A stretch of DNA of 64,000 nucleotides from Nitrospinaceae bacterium (GTDB lineage: Bacteria > Nitrospinota > Nitrospinia > Nitrospinales > VA-1). A program made the position numbers and the translations under genes. The first letter of the stretch is position 1; the number at the start of each line of letters is the position of its first letter. The notes under the pieces are model-generated. The model was not told the DNA's origin, ran no database searches, and saw only the letters and a list, made by a program, of their open reading frames with translations. The DNA is taken from positions 186,001 to 250,000 of the forward strand of contig BQJC01000003.1 in assembly GCA_021604505.1 (NCBI GenBank), read 5' to 3'. This document shows, piece after piece, positions 1-8,367 of this stretch.

Positions 1-26
1 TGCTCTGCCAGTTGAGCTAACGGCCC
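1..26 (-). tRNA. tRNA 5' part, probably tRNA-Lys (cut by window start)
   Basis: Read on the minus strand, bases 26 to 1 give a tRNA 5' half: acceptor strand GGGCCGT, then TA, the D-stem GCTC, a D-loop AACTGGCA and the closing GAGC. The anticodon lies outside the window, so the isotype is a guess. The acceptor strand and D-arm look most like tRNA-Lys, but Val or Ala types share much of this arm. Confidence 0.8.
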
Positions 27-96
27 ACGCATTGGTTTTTATATGGATGGCGGATTGGTAAACTAGCACTTTCAATTCTTTGAGTCAACCAACGAG

Positions 97-130
97 AAAA
101 GCACAGATCGAAAAGGAGATCTGTGCTTTT
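97..130. terminator. bidirectional hairpin terminator
   Basis: A perfect 13-bp stem (97-109 with 118-130) has an 8-base loop, with A-rich and T-rich ends on either side. It can terminate in both directions. It lies between the end of the minus-strand membrane protein gene (182) and the minus-strand tRNA, so it would insulate the two. Confidence 0.7.
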
Positions 131-181
131 GGCTCTATCAAATTTGGCATGGCTACGATTTATTTTTGAAAGCCCTTTCGA

Positions 182-517
182 TCAGGAGGGACCAAACACA
201 TACGAGACCACTTGAAATTGGATCGCACTGATCCAGCTGGCAAACCCGCCCAATATCAGCGACAGAAACAAAAATAAGAAGGCCTTTTGTCTATCTTCCC
301 GCATTTGCACGGCATCGACCAAAAACCCGACACACATCATTCCAAAAAAAAGAACCTTTTGGGCGTTCCACAAAATTTCTTCTCCTTCGAGGGGTTCCTC
401 CCGCATTCCAGGAAAATGGTATTCATTCATAAACCCGATGAAGTACACGGCGATCAAAAGCAGGACCCAGACTTTTTGAAGAAGAATGAGCGTTTCTGCA
501 ATTTTTTCCTGGGACAC
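182..517 (-). CDS. small three-helix membrane protein, unknown function
   Basis: A 111-residue protein with three hydrophobic segments (about residues 12-28, 54-68 and 78-100), so probably integral to the inner membrane. The start is GTG at 517, preceded by GGAG at 528-531 with 10-base spacing; an ATG nearby is in another frame. The short hydrophilic stretch between helices 1 and 2 is acidic. I do not recognise the family. The gene is followed by the hairpin at 97-130 and preceded by about 370 bases without another gene, so it looks monocistronic. Confidence 0.6.
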   Translation of the reverse strand: MSQEKIAETLILLQKVWVLLLIAVYFIGFMNEYHFPGMREEPLEGEEILWNAQKVLFFGMMCVGFLVDAVQMREDRQKAFLFLFLSLILGGFASWISAIQFQVVSYVFGPS

Positions 518-540
518 CGTGTTGCCGCTCCATTAAATTG

Positions 541-884
541 AGATTTGCATTAGAACCCTACCCTATTTCTTCGAGGTAGGGCCAAAGTTTCACTAATAAA
601 GAATACGATTAAAACCAATAAGATACCATCGGGCTGGAGCAATTTTTTCACCATTTTAGAAATAATCTTATGATATAATTGACTCATTCCACAAGAGAAC
701 GGGTTTGATAATAAGGCGTTATCAAAAACAATCCGTGCCATTTTACACGAAGACTTTGTGTATTGAGCCAGGGTCGGAAAGATCCTTGAAAAAAACAGGA
801 CCTTTCCAATCCCATAAATCCTTATTTTGTTTCTTAACGGTATTGGGCATTTAATTAAACATTTTTTCCAGAAGGGATCATCAA
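541..884. other. intergenic region, no gene seen
   Basis: AT-rich spacer between a minus-strand and a plus-strand gene, so it should hold two divergent promoters. No clear -35/-10 pair was found. The only open frame (550-741, minus) lacks a ribosome-binding site and has unconvincing composition. Confidence 0.4.
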
Positions 885-1520
885 ATGGCTATCAGATTAG
901 GAGATACGGCGCCAGATTTTACCGCCGAGACTAGCGAGGGAAAGATTGAGTTTCACAAATGGCTGGGAGACAGTTGGGGCGTTCTGTTTTCCCACCCAAA
1001 GGATTACACTCCGGTTTGCACCACGGAGCTGGGCCGCGTGGCAAATTTAAAAGGCGAATTTGACAAAAGAAATGTCAAAGTTCTTGCTTTGAGCGTGGAT
1101 CCGGTCGATTCCCACAAAGGCTGGATCAAGGACATCAACGAAACGCAACAATGCACCGTGAATTACCCCATCATCGCCGATCCGGACAGAAAAATCGCCA
1201 CCATGTATGATATGATTCACCCGAACGCTTTGGACAATCTGACTGTGCGGACCGTATTTGTGATCGGCCCCGATAAAAAGGTCAAGTTATCCCTGACATA
1301 CCCTGCTTCCACAGGTAGGAATTTTGATGAAATTCTGCGGACCATCGACTCGTTGCAGTTGACCGCAAATTACCAGGTGGCAACACCCGTCGACTGGAAG
1401 CATGGAGAAGATTGTGTGGTGGTCCCCGCCATCAAGACGGAGGATATCCCGGCTAAATTTCCTAAAGGGCATAAGGTCATCAAACCTTATTTAAGGACGA
1501 CACCGCAACCCGACCTTTAA
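885..1520 (+). CDS. 1-Cys peroxiredoxin (Prx6-type)
   Basis: Reduces hydrogen peroxide and organic or lipid hydroperoxides in the cytoplasm. The 211-residue length and the active-site stretch PKDYTPVCTTELG, with peroxidatic Cys45, are typical of the Prx6/AhpC-TSA 1-Cys group. The C-terminal extension (after about residue 160) that marks Prx6 is present. Two further cysteines, near 89 and 176, are not in the usual resolving position, which agrees with a 1-Cys mechanism using an external reductant. The ATG start has a purine-rich AGAAGGG site upstream. The gene appears to be alone, closed by the strong terminator just downstream. Confidence 0.95.
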   Translation: MAIRLGDTAPDFTAETSEGKIEFHKWLGDSWGVLFSHPKDYTPVCTTELGRVANLKGEFDKRNVKVLALSVDPVDSHKGWIKDINETQQCTVNYPIIADPDRKIATMYDMIHPNALDNLTVRTVFVIGPDKKVKLSLTYPASTGRNFDEILRTIDSLQLTANYQVATPVDWKHGEDCVVVPAIKTEDIPAKFPKGHKVIKPYLRTTPQPDL

Positions 1521-1539
1521 TTTTACTATTTTTGAGAGG

Positions 1540-1571
1540 GCCCGGGCGGAACAGCCGTCCGGGCTTTTTTT
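1540..1571 (+). terminator. rho-independent terminator
   Basis: A 10-bp GC-rich stem (1540-1549 with 1555-1564, one G-T pair), a 5-base loop and a run of seven T. It ends the peroxiredoxin transcript. Its T-run touches the annotated ATG of the next gene at 1572. Confidence 0.9.
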
Positions 1572-2453
1572 ATGACCACTCCAAAAGACTCCAATCAGGT
1601 TTCCCATCTCATCCGTCTTCTCGATGATAGAGACGAATTTGTCCGCACTAAAGTCCGTGAGCAGTTGCTCCAAATCGGAGAGGACGCCCTCCCCTTTCTG
1701 GAAATCACCGCCAAAACTGAAAACCTCAACCTTCGCGCCATCGCTACTGAAATCATTCAGGCGATTTTACCGAAGCAACTGGGAGAAAAATTCCGGCAGC
1801 TGGTTCTTTCTGCCCGAGGCGGGGATCTGGATCTGGAACAAGGGGTTATCTGTCTGATGGAACTGGGTCATTACGGCACCCAACCGGAAAAAGTAACGCT
1901 TCCTCTCGACCGAATGGCCAAAAAACTGAAAGACCGTCTAAGTGCGGAAGATTCCCCGCTGGAAGTCGTGCAACATATGACTCGGTTGCTTTTTATCGAA
2001 GAAGGGTTTTCCGGCAACCATTCCAACTATCTCGATCCGGACAACAGCTACTTCAACAAAGTACTCGAACGCCAAACTGGAATTCCAATCACCCTGTCGG
2101 CTTTATGTCTGTTTATCGCCCAACGGCTCAACCTCCCCATCGTCGGAGTGGGTCTGCCCGGACACTATATTGTAAAATATGCTTCCCCGACCGATCCCGT
2201 TTATTTTGATCCGTTCAACCAGGGCCGCATCCTGAATAAGGAAGACTGCATTCGATTGGTGACCAGCGTGGGACACCAGTTTGAAGAGCATCATCTCTCC
2301 CAAGCGACCCACCGGGAAACGCTGGTGCGGATGATGAACAACCTGGTGGCGGCCTACAGCCAAACCAACGAACTGGAAAAGTCCCGGCACCTGAGGGATT
2401 ACATTAAAATTTTATTAGACTCTCCTCATAGTTTTTCAACCAATTCTCCTTAA
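1572..2453 (+). CDS. SirB1-type transglutaminase-like/TPR protein
   Basis: A 293-residue protein. Residues about 1-75 form helical HEAT-like repeats (LLDDRDEFVRTKVREQL pattern). From about 90 it matches the SirB1 N-terminal (Transglut_core2) family, including NSYFNKVLERQTGIPITLS, GVGLPGHYIVKY and a YFDPFNQGRIL stretch. The C-terminal end is short, so the usual TPR part is reduced. The family is linked to various phenotypes but has no settled reaction. The ATG at 1572 directly follows a terminator T-run and has no convincing ribosome-binding site, so the true start may lie downstream or translation may begin on a near-leaderless message. Confidence 0.8.
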   Translation: MTTPKDSNQVSHLIRLLDDRDEFVRTKVREQLLQIGEDALPFLEITAKTENLNLRAIATEIIQAILPKQLGEKFRQLVLSARGGDLDLEQGVICLMELGHYGTQPEKVTLPLDRMAKKLKDRLSAEDSPLEVVQHMTRLLFIEEGFSGNHSNYLDPDNSYFNKVLERQTGIPITLSALCLFIAQRLNLPIVGVGLPGHYIVKYASPTDPVYFDPFNQGRILNKEDCIRLVTSVGHQFEEHHLSQATHRETLVRMMNNLVAAYSQTNELEKSRHLRDYIKILLDSPHSFSTNSP

Positions 2454-2470
2454 TTCTTCTGGGAATAGAA

Positions 2471-3229
2471 ATGGAAAAATCGATTGTAGTGACGGGTGCC
2501 GGCCAGGGAATCGGGCAGTCCATTGCAAAGCTTCTTGCCGAGCAGGGCTTTTCTCTCCTTCTTTTGGGCCGCAACGTAAAATCTTTGGAAACCACGCGGA
2601 AGTCCCTGGAAAATCCTGAATCGCATCAAAGCTTTTCATGCGATATAAGGAACCGGGATCAGATTCATAAAGCGTTGACCGACAGCGGCATAGCATCACT
2701 GTACGCCGTCGTCGCCAATGCGGGGGCGGGCGGAGAAAATCATTATTGCGAAGAAGACCGTTGGAAAGAAATCGTCGATACCAACCTCACCGGAAGTTAT
2801 TTCACGGTGCAGGAATGCCTCCCTTTTCTGAAAAAAGCGCCTGACGATTATAAAAAAATCGTGATCATCTCTTCCATTCTCGCCCGGCTGGGAGTTCCCG
2901 GATATTCAGCCTATTGCGCCTCGAAAGCCGGCTTGCTTGGGTTGATGCGGTCTTTGGCGGCAGAGTTGACTTCCGACAAGATCCTGGTGAACGCCATTTG
3001 CCCGGGATGGGTCAACACCGCCATGGCGCATGAGGGGCTTCAAGGCTTCGCCGACGCACTCAGCATTTCCAAGGAAGAAGCCTGCAAACAGGCGATGGCC
3101 CAGGTTCCGCTCGGGAAAATGTCCGAACCGGAAGAAATCGCCCATTTAGTCGCGTTTCTCATTTCAGACGCGCAAACCTCGTTCACCGGGCAGACTCTGG
3201 ATATCAATAACGGCGCCCTGATGCCGTGA
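2471..3229 (+). CDS. short-chain dehydrogenase/reductase (FabG-like)
   Basis: A 252-residue classical SDR, likely an NAD(P)H-dependent oxidoreductase in the cytoplasm. It has the glycine-rich cofactor motif TGAGQGIG near residue 8, the VVANAGAGG structural motif near 75, a catalytic serine in IISSILAR and the YxxxK pair in SAYCASKAG. The C-terminal part carries the common EEIAHLVAFLISDAQTSFTGQ pattern. It starts 17 bases after the SirB1-like gene, so the two are probably cotranscribed. The substrate cannot be read from the sequence; no fatty-acid or polyketide genes adjoin, so acyl carrier reduction is not implied. Confidence 0.9.
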   Translation: MEKSIVVTGAGQGIGQSIAKLLAEQGFSLLLLGRNVKSLETTRKSLENPESHQSFSCDIRNRDQIHKALTDSGIASLYAVVANAGAGGENHYCEEDRWKEIVDTNLTGSYFTVQECLPFLKKAPDDYKKIVIISSILARLGVPGYSAYCASKAGLLGLMRSLAAELTSDKILVNAICPGWVNTAMAHEGLQGFADALSISKEEACKQAMAQVPLGKMSEPEEIAHLVAFLISDAQTSFTGQTLDINNGALMP

Positions 3230-3275
3230 CCGCCACCTTGACAGCTTCGTTTATAGGATCAAACTAAAGGGAAAA

Positions 3276-4043
3276 TCAAGCCTGGGTTTCTTGAGGGGAG
3301 GAATCAATACCGATCCCCTGAGGAAGGGGTTTCAGAACCGGTTCCGTGCTGTGCTCCAAAGGGTCCAGAAATTGACCCAACTGTTCCTGCAGGAAACGCA
3401 CAAGATCATTCAAGGATCGCAAAATTGTTTCGCCTTTCGGCAATCGCGCCGCCTGGGCTTCCAGCTCGGCTTCAACAGAAGCTGAAACCAACGCAGGAAG
3501 ATCTCTGATTGCATCGGTGTTGATCGGCTCTAACGGCAACCCCGTCCCTTCAATGTTTCCAGGGTCAGAGATTGCGACAGGTTGACGGGATGACGATTCC
3601 TGCAAGGAAAAGGTTGTGGTGATCACCCGTTCAAGTTCCAATTGAATTTCATCGATCACCCCGAGTGAACCGGCTAAAACGTTGGTTGCTCCCTGCAGAT
3701 CAAACTCAGCCTGGGCAAAGAAACTACGGGCGACCGGCGCGATGTTATCGACCAGCCGTTGAATGGCGTCCAGTTCCTGTTCATTCAAGTCCCCCTGGAC
3801 ACTCAAGGAATACCGGGAAGCCGCAACGGCAACCGACGTAAAATCCTGAATGGTTTGGTTATCATGGAATCTGGTTTGAGATTCTGATTCTGCGAGGGAC
3901 CGTTCGTTTTCGAAAGACAGGTTGACGAGATCCCCCTCTTCCGTTTTGAGGGTCAGCCCCCCGGCGAACGAAGCATGAACTGAGGCTGAATAACTGCGGC
4001 GGTCAAAAACGGGTGTCTGCGCTGAAATTTCCGGGATTGCCAT
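3276..4043 (-). CDS. unknown protein, likely in the flagellar (sigma-28) regulon
   Basis: A 255-residue, mostly polar protein with no signal peptide or membrane segment. It opens with a proline/serine-rich stretch and an ASFAGGLTLKTEEGDLVNLSF segment, followed by predicted helices (about 80-160) and a C-terminal helix with LVRFLQEQLGQFLDPLE. I do not recognise a named family. A sigma-28-like promoter element about 50 bases upstream (4092-4119) has the same 16-base spacing as the element before the third flagellin. This suggests a late flagellar or motility-associated product, which is inference from regulation only. It is convergent with the SDR gene. Confidence 0.75.
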   Translation of the reverse strand: MAIPEISAQTPVFDRRSYSASVHASFAGGLTLKTEEGDLVNLSFENERSLAESESQTRFHDNQTIQDFTSVAVAASRYSLSVQGDLNEQELDAIQRLVDNIAPVARSFFAQAEFDLQGATNVLAGSLGVIDEIQLELERVITTTFSLQESSSRQPVAISDPGNIEGTGLPLEPINTDAIRDLPALVSASVEAELEAQAARLPKGETILRSLNDLVRFLQEQLGQFLDPLEHSTEPVLKPLPQGIGIDSSPQETQA

Positions 4044-4091
4044 TGGACTGTACCACTTTTATATTCCAAAATTTGCTTCCCACTTATTTTT

Positions 4092-4119
4092 GTAACGGCA
4101 AAAACCAAAAAAATATTTA
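4092..4119 (-). promoter_or_regulatory. sigma-28 (FliA)-type promoter candidate
   Basis: On the minus strand, TAAA is followed by 16 bases and GCCGTTAC, close to the FliA consensus TAAA-N15-GCCGATAA. It lies about 50 bases before the ATG at 4043. The spacing is one base longer than consensus, as in the element at 13020-13047. Confidence 0.55.
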
Positions 4120-4228
4120 GAAAAAACTTGCTTTTTTAAAAATTTTTTCGCCAAAACTTTCCGAATTAATGCTCAAACAGGCATGTTAAATTACACTGAA
4201 TGTACAGGTGGGCAGAATTCTTGCGGAG

Positions 4229-4756
4229 TCAAAGATCACGCAGGAGGGGAAGTCTGGCATCCTTTTCCGACAAGATGGGGTCTTTGACAGGCCAGGCAAT
4301 GCCAATATCAGGATCGTTCCAGAGAATCCCGCGTTCTCCTGAAGGGGCATAATATTCCGAGCATTTATAAAGAAATTCCGCGGTTTCACTCAACACACAA
4401 AACCCATGCGCGAACCCGGCAGGGATGTAGAGTTGCCGGTGGTTTTCTTCAGAAAGCTTTACCCCGCTCCACTTTCCAAATGTTGGCGATCCTTTTCGGA
4501 TATCCACCGCCACGTCAAACACTTCTCCACGAATGACCCGCACCAATTTGATCTGCCAGGGGTCCTCTTGAAAATGCAGTCCCCTGAGGACGCCCTTCCT
4601 GGAAATGGAATGATTATCCTGGAGAAATTCATCCTTGATTCCGCAATCTTCATATTTCTTTTTGACATAACTTTCAAAAAAGGAACCCCGGGAGTCGGAA
4701 TGCACCTTGGGTTCAATGATTAAAACATTTTCCAGTTCTGTTTTGATGACCTTCAT
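4229..4756 (-). CDS. rfbC: dTDP-4-dehydrorhamnose 3,5-epimerase
   Basis: RmlC/RfbC-type cupin epimerase acting on dTDP-4-dehydro-6-deoxyglucose in dTDP-L-rhamnose synthesis for surface glycans. Diagnostic motifs are SRGSFFES, the catalytic-histidine segment VLRGLHFQ, and IPAGFAHGF. The product is about 175 residues from the ATG at 4756. A TTG six codons further upstream is also possible, but the ATG matches the usual N-terminus (KVIKTELENVLIIEP). The rfbA, rfbB and rfbD partners are not adjacent. The O-antigen ligase-like gene upstream on the same strand fits a surface polysaccharide setting, although a spacer and a small opposing gene separate them. Confidence 0.93.
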   Translation of the reverse strand: MKVIKTELENVLIIEPKVHSDSRGSFFESYVKKKYEDCGIKDEFLQDNHSISRKGVLRGLHFQEDPWQIKLVRVIRGEVFDVAVDIRKGSPTFGKWSGVKLSEENHRQLYIPAGFAHGFCVLSETAEFLYKCSEYYAPSGERGILWNDPDIGIAWPVKDPILSEKDARLPLLRDL

Positions 4757-5009
4757 ATTTTTTTTCAAATCCAATAGCTATTCAGAAATAATCAGATACC
4801 CAATAAATAAAATCGTTCGGAAGCTTACCCTCAAATCGATACAGTTTGTCTTGTTTTCCTGCCTATTTAGTTTAAAAACCCAAAAATTTTCACGTCCCAC
4901 ACAATAAACAAGTAAAGGTTTTATCAAAATGCTTCGATAACGTTATAATTCTTTTTTTTCCTGGGATTGAAAAATCCGGTTGGGAAACCATCTCATTTTA
5001 AATGGCCAT

Positions 5010-5243
5010 ATGAAAGCAAAAAACAAATCTAAGGCTGAATTTTTTAAATCAACTCCTCTGCGTCGTAAACCCCGCGCCTCCAAAAGCACTTTGAGTCAAA
5101 AGCCCGAATTACTCCCATCATTTGGCGAGGACGCGAAAACCATCCGTCAGGAAGTCATGCGCGTAAAAAATAAATTAAAAAACGACTCTCGTTTATTCGA
5201 ACAATTGGGATCCCAGGATTTACTAAAAAAACGCAAAGGTTAA
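5010..5243 (+). CDS. small basic protein, uncertain
   Basis: A possible 77-residue lysine/arginine-rich protein beginning MKAKNKSKAEFF and ending KKRKG. It has no cysteine pairs or membrane segment. An upstream ATG at 4980 would add ten residues; neither start has a strong ribosome-binding site. The last four bases overlap the end of the convergent O-antigen ligase gene. The basic composition could suit nucleic-acid or ribosome binding, but nothing identifies it and it may not be expressed. Confidence 0.4.
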   Translation: MKAKNKSKAEFFKSTPLRRKPRASKSTLSQKPELLPSFGEDAKTIRQEVMRVKNKLKNDSRLFEQLGSQDLLKKRKG

Positions 5244-6424
5244 ATCTGCCTCGAACCCGGTTCGTTATTTCTGCTGACAAAGGGCAATGCCATGATGAAA
5301 TATAACAGCATGGCAACCTCAGAATCGTAAAAGTTCACTTCAAACAATCCACCAGCCAAAAATCCCAGAACTGCAGCGGCACAACCGGGCAGAACCCAGT
5401 CCGCGTTCAAACCTTCTGTTGGACCGCGAAACTTTCTGAACAAAGCCAGAAAATAACCCACCCAGATTGAGATCCACGCACTCAAACCCAGAAAACCCGT
5501 ATCCACCGCCAATTGCACAGGGTTATTATGCATTCCACGGTACTTTTTAATGTATCCCGTGGGGTCGGGGTAATCAGGATGCACCAAATCCATGCATCGG
5601 AAGCCGCACCCGGTCAAAGGGTAATCCTTGAACACTTCCCAGCCGCCTTGCCACAGAGCCAGACGCGACTGTAAGGTCCAGTCCTGGAGATTCACCATCG
5701 AGTGAAGCCGATCCTTTACCCCTGCGGGTGAAAACAGCAATGTCAAAACCAGCAACACCGGAATTCCCCAAAGCAACCGGGTCCGCCAGACAAAAACCAG
5801 AAAAACCAACCCGGTCAAAAACCCCAGCCAGGCTTGCCGGGTTAAAGTGAGAAGAAGGCAGGCGATGATTATAAATACGGCGGCGCCCAGCCATTTCTCT
5901 CTGGGCTGGCGGAATAGAAGTCGTCCCAGAGCAACCAGGCCCACCAGCATCAGGATTCCCGCAAACGTCATATAAATGCTCATGGTCCCCTCCACTCGGG
6001 TTTTGGTAGTGACCGGGGTTAACAATCCCTGATAAATTCCATAAAGAGCAGAGACACAGCCCGCCGCAACCAGAATCAAAACCAGGAAATCCCTTTGTTT
6101 CTCATTCTCAATACTGTTGACCGCCCAGAAAAAGATGAGAATTTGCAGAAGTTTTTTAAGCGATTTAAAACTGTAGCCAGGGTCAACCGCCATCACTACT
6201 GCTAAAATGGACGCCAACGTGAAAAGTAAAAAAGGAATTCCCAGTGGATGCCGAACCTGTCTCCAGGTACGGGTCAAAGAAACCTTCGTCACCCAGGCCA
6301 CCGTTCCGACAGCAAAGGCGATCTGCGTGATGCTGATGGAAAACATCGAAAACACCACGAACACGATCAAGCTCAGGGTCAATACCCTGTCCAGAGCTGG
6401 CAGCCAACGGTCGGTGGAAGTCAT
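5240..6424 (-). CDS. O-antigen ligase / Wzy-type polysaccharide polymerase family
   Basis: A 394-residue polytopic membrane protein with roughly ten hydrophobic segments. Between about residues 270 and 300 is the large periplasmic loop of the Wzy_C/WaaL family, containing the HNNPVQLAVDTG stretch; family members carry an essential histidine there. The family transfers or polymerises undecaprenyl-linked glycans at the outer face of the inner membrane. Sequence alone does not separate a lipid A-core ligase from a polymerase. The start ATG at 6424 gives MTSTDRWLPAL, a short cytosolic tail before helix 1. The gene stands alone between a convergent small ORF and a divergent hisA. Confidence 0.88.
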   Translation of the reverse strand: MTSTDRWLPALDRVLTLSLIVFVVFSMFSISITQIAFAVGTVAWVTKVSLTRTWRQVRHPLGIPFLLFTLASILAVVMAVDPGYSFKSLKKLLQILIFFWAVNSIENEKQRDFLVLILVAAGCVSALYGIYQGLLTPVTTKTRVEGTMSIYMTFAGILMLVGLVALGRLLFRQPREKWLGAAVFIIIACLLLTLTRQAWLGFLTGLVFLVFVWRTRLLWGIPVLLVLTLLFSPAGVKDRLHSMVNLQDWTLQSRLALWQGGWEVFKDYPLTGCGFRCMDLVHPDYPDPTGYIKKYRGMHNNPVQLAVDTGFLGLSAWISIWVGYFLALFRKFRGPTEGLNADWVLPGCAAAVLGFLAGGLFEVNFYDSEVAMLLYFIMALPFVSRNNEPGSRQI

Positions 6425-6762
6425 ACTTTAGGAATTAAACCCAAAAAATTTCTCATATTTAAGAGAAAGGACTCAAGGTTTCATCAGGATAATAAGAATT
6501 TGGAAGAACGAACCGCGTGGGATTATACGGGCTTCTATTTTTAGTGTAAACATTTTCCCTACCGATGTTTTCATTGATGAAAAATCTAAAATAGGCAATC
6601 CTCGGCGCAATCTGCTAGAATCCCCTGTTTATATCAACCTGGCATGCTTTGGCCGTATTCTCTTTTAAAAATGATGCAGATCAATCGTTCTAGAGGTTCA
6701 TGCAATACATGAGCAGTATCAGCACATCCAATGTCTAAAAATAATCTATCAAAGAAAAAACC
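6425..6762. other. divergent intergenic region, no gene seen
   Basis: Spacer between the O-antigen ligase gene and hisA, expected to carry both promoters. A TAGAAT -10-like hexamer lies near 6615 without a good -35. No leader-peptide or histidine-attenuator structure was recognised. Confidence 0.35.
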
Positions 6763-7500
6763 ATGATGAGAATCATTCCCGCTGTGGATATTAAAAACGG
6801 CAAGTGCGTCCGCCTGATTCAGGGAAAAGCCGACCAGGAGACCGTTTACTCCGACGACCCGGTCGCCATGGCCTGTCACTGGGACGAAGAAGGCGCAAGG
6901 CTCATCCACGTGGTGGACCTCGACGGGGCTTTCGACGGCAAACCCAAAAACGCCGAATTGATTAAAGATATCATCTACAACAGTTCGGTCGACATTCAGG
7001 TCGGAGGCGGCATCCGCACTATGGAAGCCATCGAAATTTATGTCAATGCCGGGGCGTACCGGGTGATATTGGGAACCATCGCGCAGAGCAATCCACAATT
7101 CGTGGAAGACGCTTGCAAACGCTTTCCCGGAAAAGTCACCGTCGGCATCGACGCCAGAGACGGGTATGTCGCCGTGAAAGGCTGGACCGAAGTCTCCGAC
7201 AAAAAGGCCACGGACCTGGTGCAACAAATGGAACCCTTGGGAGTGAACGGCTTTATTTTTACCGATATCAGCAGAGACGGAATGCTGCAAGGCCCCAACC
7301 TGGCCAGCATCCGCGAATTCGCCGAAGCCACGAAACTGCCCGTGACCGCCTCCGGCGGAGTGGGCAGTCTGGCGGATATATCAAACCTCATGGCACTGGA
7401 GCCGCACGGAGTGACCGGCGTCATCACCGGAAAGGCCCTTTATGACAAAAGCGTCTCCCTTCGCGAGGCGCTCAAACTGGTGGCGGATGATGCTGGCTAA
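6763..7500 (+). CDS. hisA: phosphoribosylformimino-5-aminoimidazole carboxamide ribotide isomerase
   Basis: ProFAR isomerase, fourth step of histidine biosynthesis, a cytosolic (beta-alpha)8 barrel. The 245-residue length is normal. It begins with the strand-1 motif [15 protein letters not shown] (catalytic Asp), carries VQVGGGIR-type phosphate-binding residues as [11 protein letters not shown], and has the second catalytic Asp in FTDISRDGM plus VTASGGVGS near the end. Two adjacent ATG codons at 6763 and 6766 are both possible starts. It overlaps hisF, so the two are translationally coupled. Other his genes are absent from the window. Confidence 0.97.
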   Translation: MMRIIPAVDIKNGKCVRLIQGKADQETVYSDDPVAMACHWDEEGARLIHVVDLDGAFDGKPKNAELIKDIIYNSSVDIQVGGGIRTMEAIEIYVNAGAYRVILGTIAQSNPQFVEDACKRFPGKVTVGIDARDGYVAVKGWTEVSDKKATDLVQQMEPLGVNGFIFTDISRDGMLQGPNLASIREFAEATKLPVTASGGVGSLADISNLMALEPHGVTGVITGKALYDKSVSLREALKLVADDAG

Positions 7501-8326
7501 ACGCGTCATCCCCTGTTTGGATGTGAAAGACGGCCGCGTCGTCAAAGGCGTCAAATTCGTCGACCTTCGGGACGCCGGAGACCCCGTCGAAATCGCCGCC
7601 GCTTACGAGCAGGAAGGCGCCGATGAGCTGACGTTTCTGGACATCACCGCGTCGCACGAAAACCGCGACACGATTCTCGATGTGGTGGCCCACACGGCGG
7701 ATAAGGTTTTCATGCCCTTGACCGTTGGCGGCGGAGTGCGAAAAATCGAAGATATCCGCAACCTGCTCAAAGCCGGAGCCGACAAAGTGGCGATCAACAC
7801 CGCGGCGGTGCACAACCCGGAGTTCGTCGAACAGGCGGCCAAACGGTTCGGAAGCCAATGCATCGTGGTGGCCATCGATGCCAAACAGGCCAACCCGGAA
7901 AAGCCGCCCACCTCCCCCTCGCTCGACTGGCATTCCCATCACCCGGACTTATTCATAACGGAAAAGACGGTTCACCCCATTTGGGAGGTTTTCACTCATG
8001 GAGGACGAAACCCGACCGGAATCGACGCTGTGAAATGGGCGAAACAGATGGAATCGTTTGGAGCCGGAGAAATTCTTTTGACCAGCATGGACCGGGACGG
8101 AACCAAAGCCGGTTACGACCTGCCGCTCAACCGGAGCCTGTCGGAAGCCGTCGGCATTCCCGTGATCGCCTCCGGCGGCGCCGGAACTTTAGAGCATCTC
8201 TATGAAGGAATCGTGGAAGGAAAGGCCGACGCGGTTCTCGCCGCGTCTATTTTTCACTTCAAGGAATTCACCATCGGCGAAACCAAAAAATACCTGCAAT
8301 CCAAAAACATACCGGTAAGAATCTGA
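7490..8326 (+). CDS. hisF: imidazole glycerol phosphate synthase cyclase subunit, with an enlarged loop
   Basis: Cyclase half of IGP synthase; with HisH glutaminase it converts PRFAR to IGP and AICAR. Catalytic residues are in place: Asp11 in IPCLDVKDG and Asp130 in VVAIDAK. The [13 protein letters not shown] and IASGGAGT motifs are intact. The start chosen is the second of two ATG codons (7487, 7490), giving [12 protein letters not shown] and an 11-base overlap with hisA. The protein is 278 residues, against about 250-258 usually. The extra length is a proline/histidine-rich insertion at about residues 133-163, between the strand carrying Asp130 and the EVFTHGG segment. No hisH adjoins. Confidence 0.96.
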   Translation: MLAKRVIPCLDVKDGRVVKGVKFVDLRDAGDPVEIAAAYEQEGADELTFLDITASHENRDTILDVVAHTADKVFMPLTVGGGVRKIEDIRNLLKAGADKVAINTAAVHNPEFVEQAAKRFGSQCIVVAIDAKQANPEKPPTSPSLDWHSHHPDLFITEKTVHPIWEVFTHGGRNPTGIDAVKWAKQMESFGAGEILLTSMDRDGTKAGYDLPLNRSLSEAVGIPVIASGGAGTLEHLYEGIVEGKADAVLAASIFHFKEFTIGETKKYLQSKNIPVRI

Positions 8327-8367
8327 AACCGTTTCTATTTTAATTTCGGTATTTAGGGAACAAAACC

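Noticed and set aside
6634-7942. Long minus-strand frames opposite hisA and hisF
   Set aside because: They are antisense shadows of well-identified genes, caused by codon bias.
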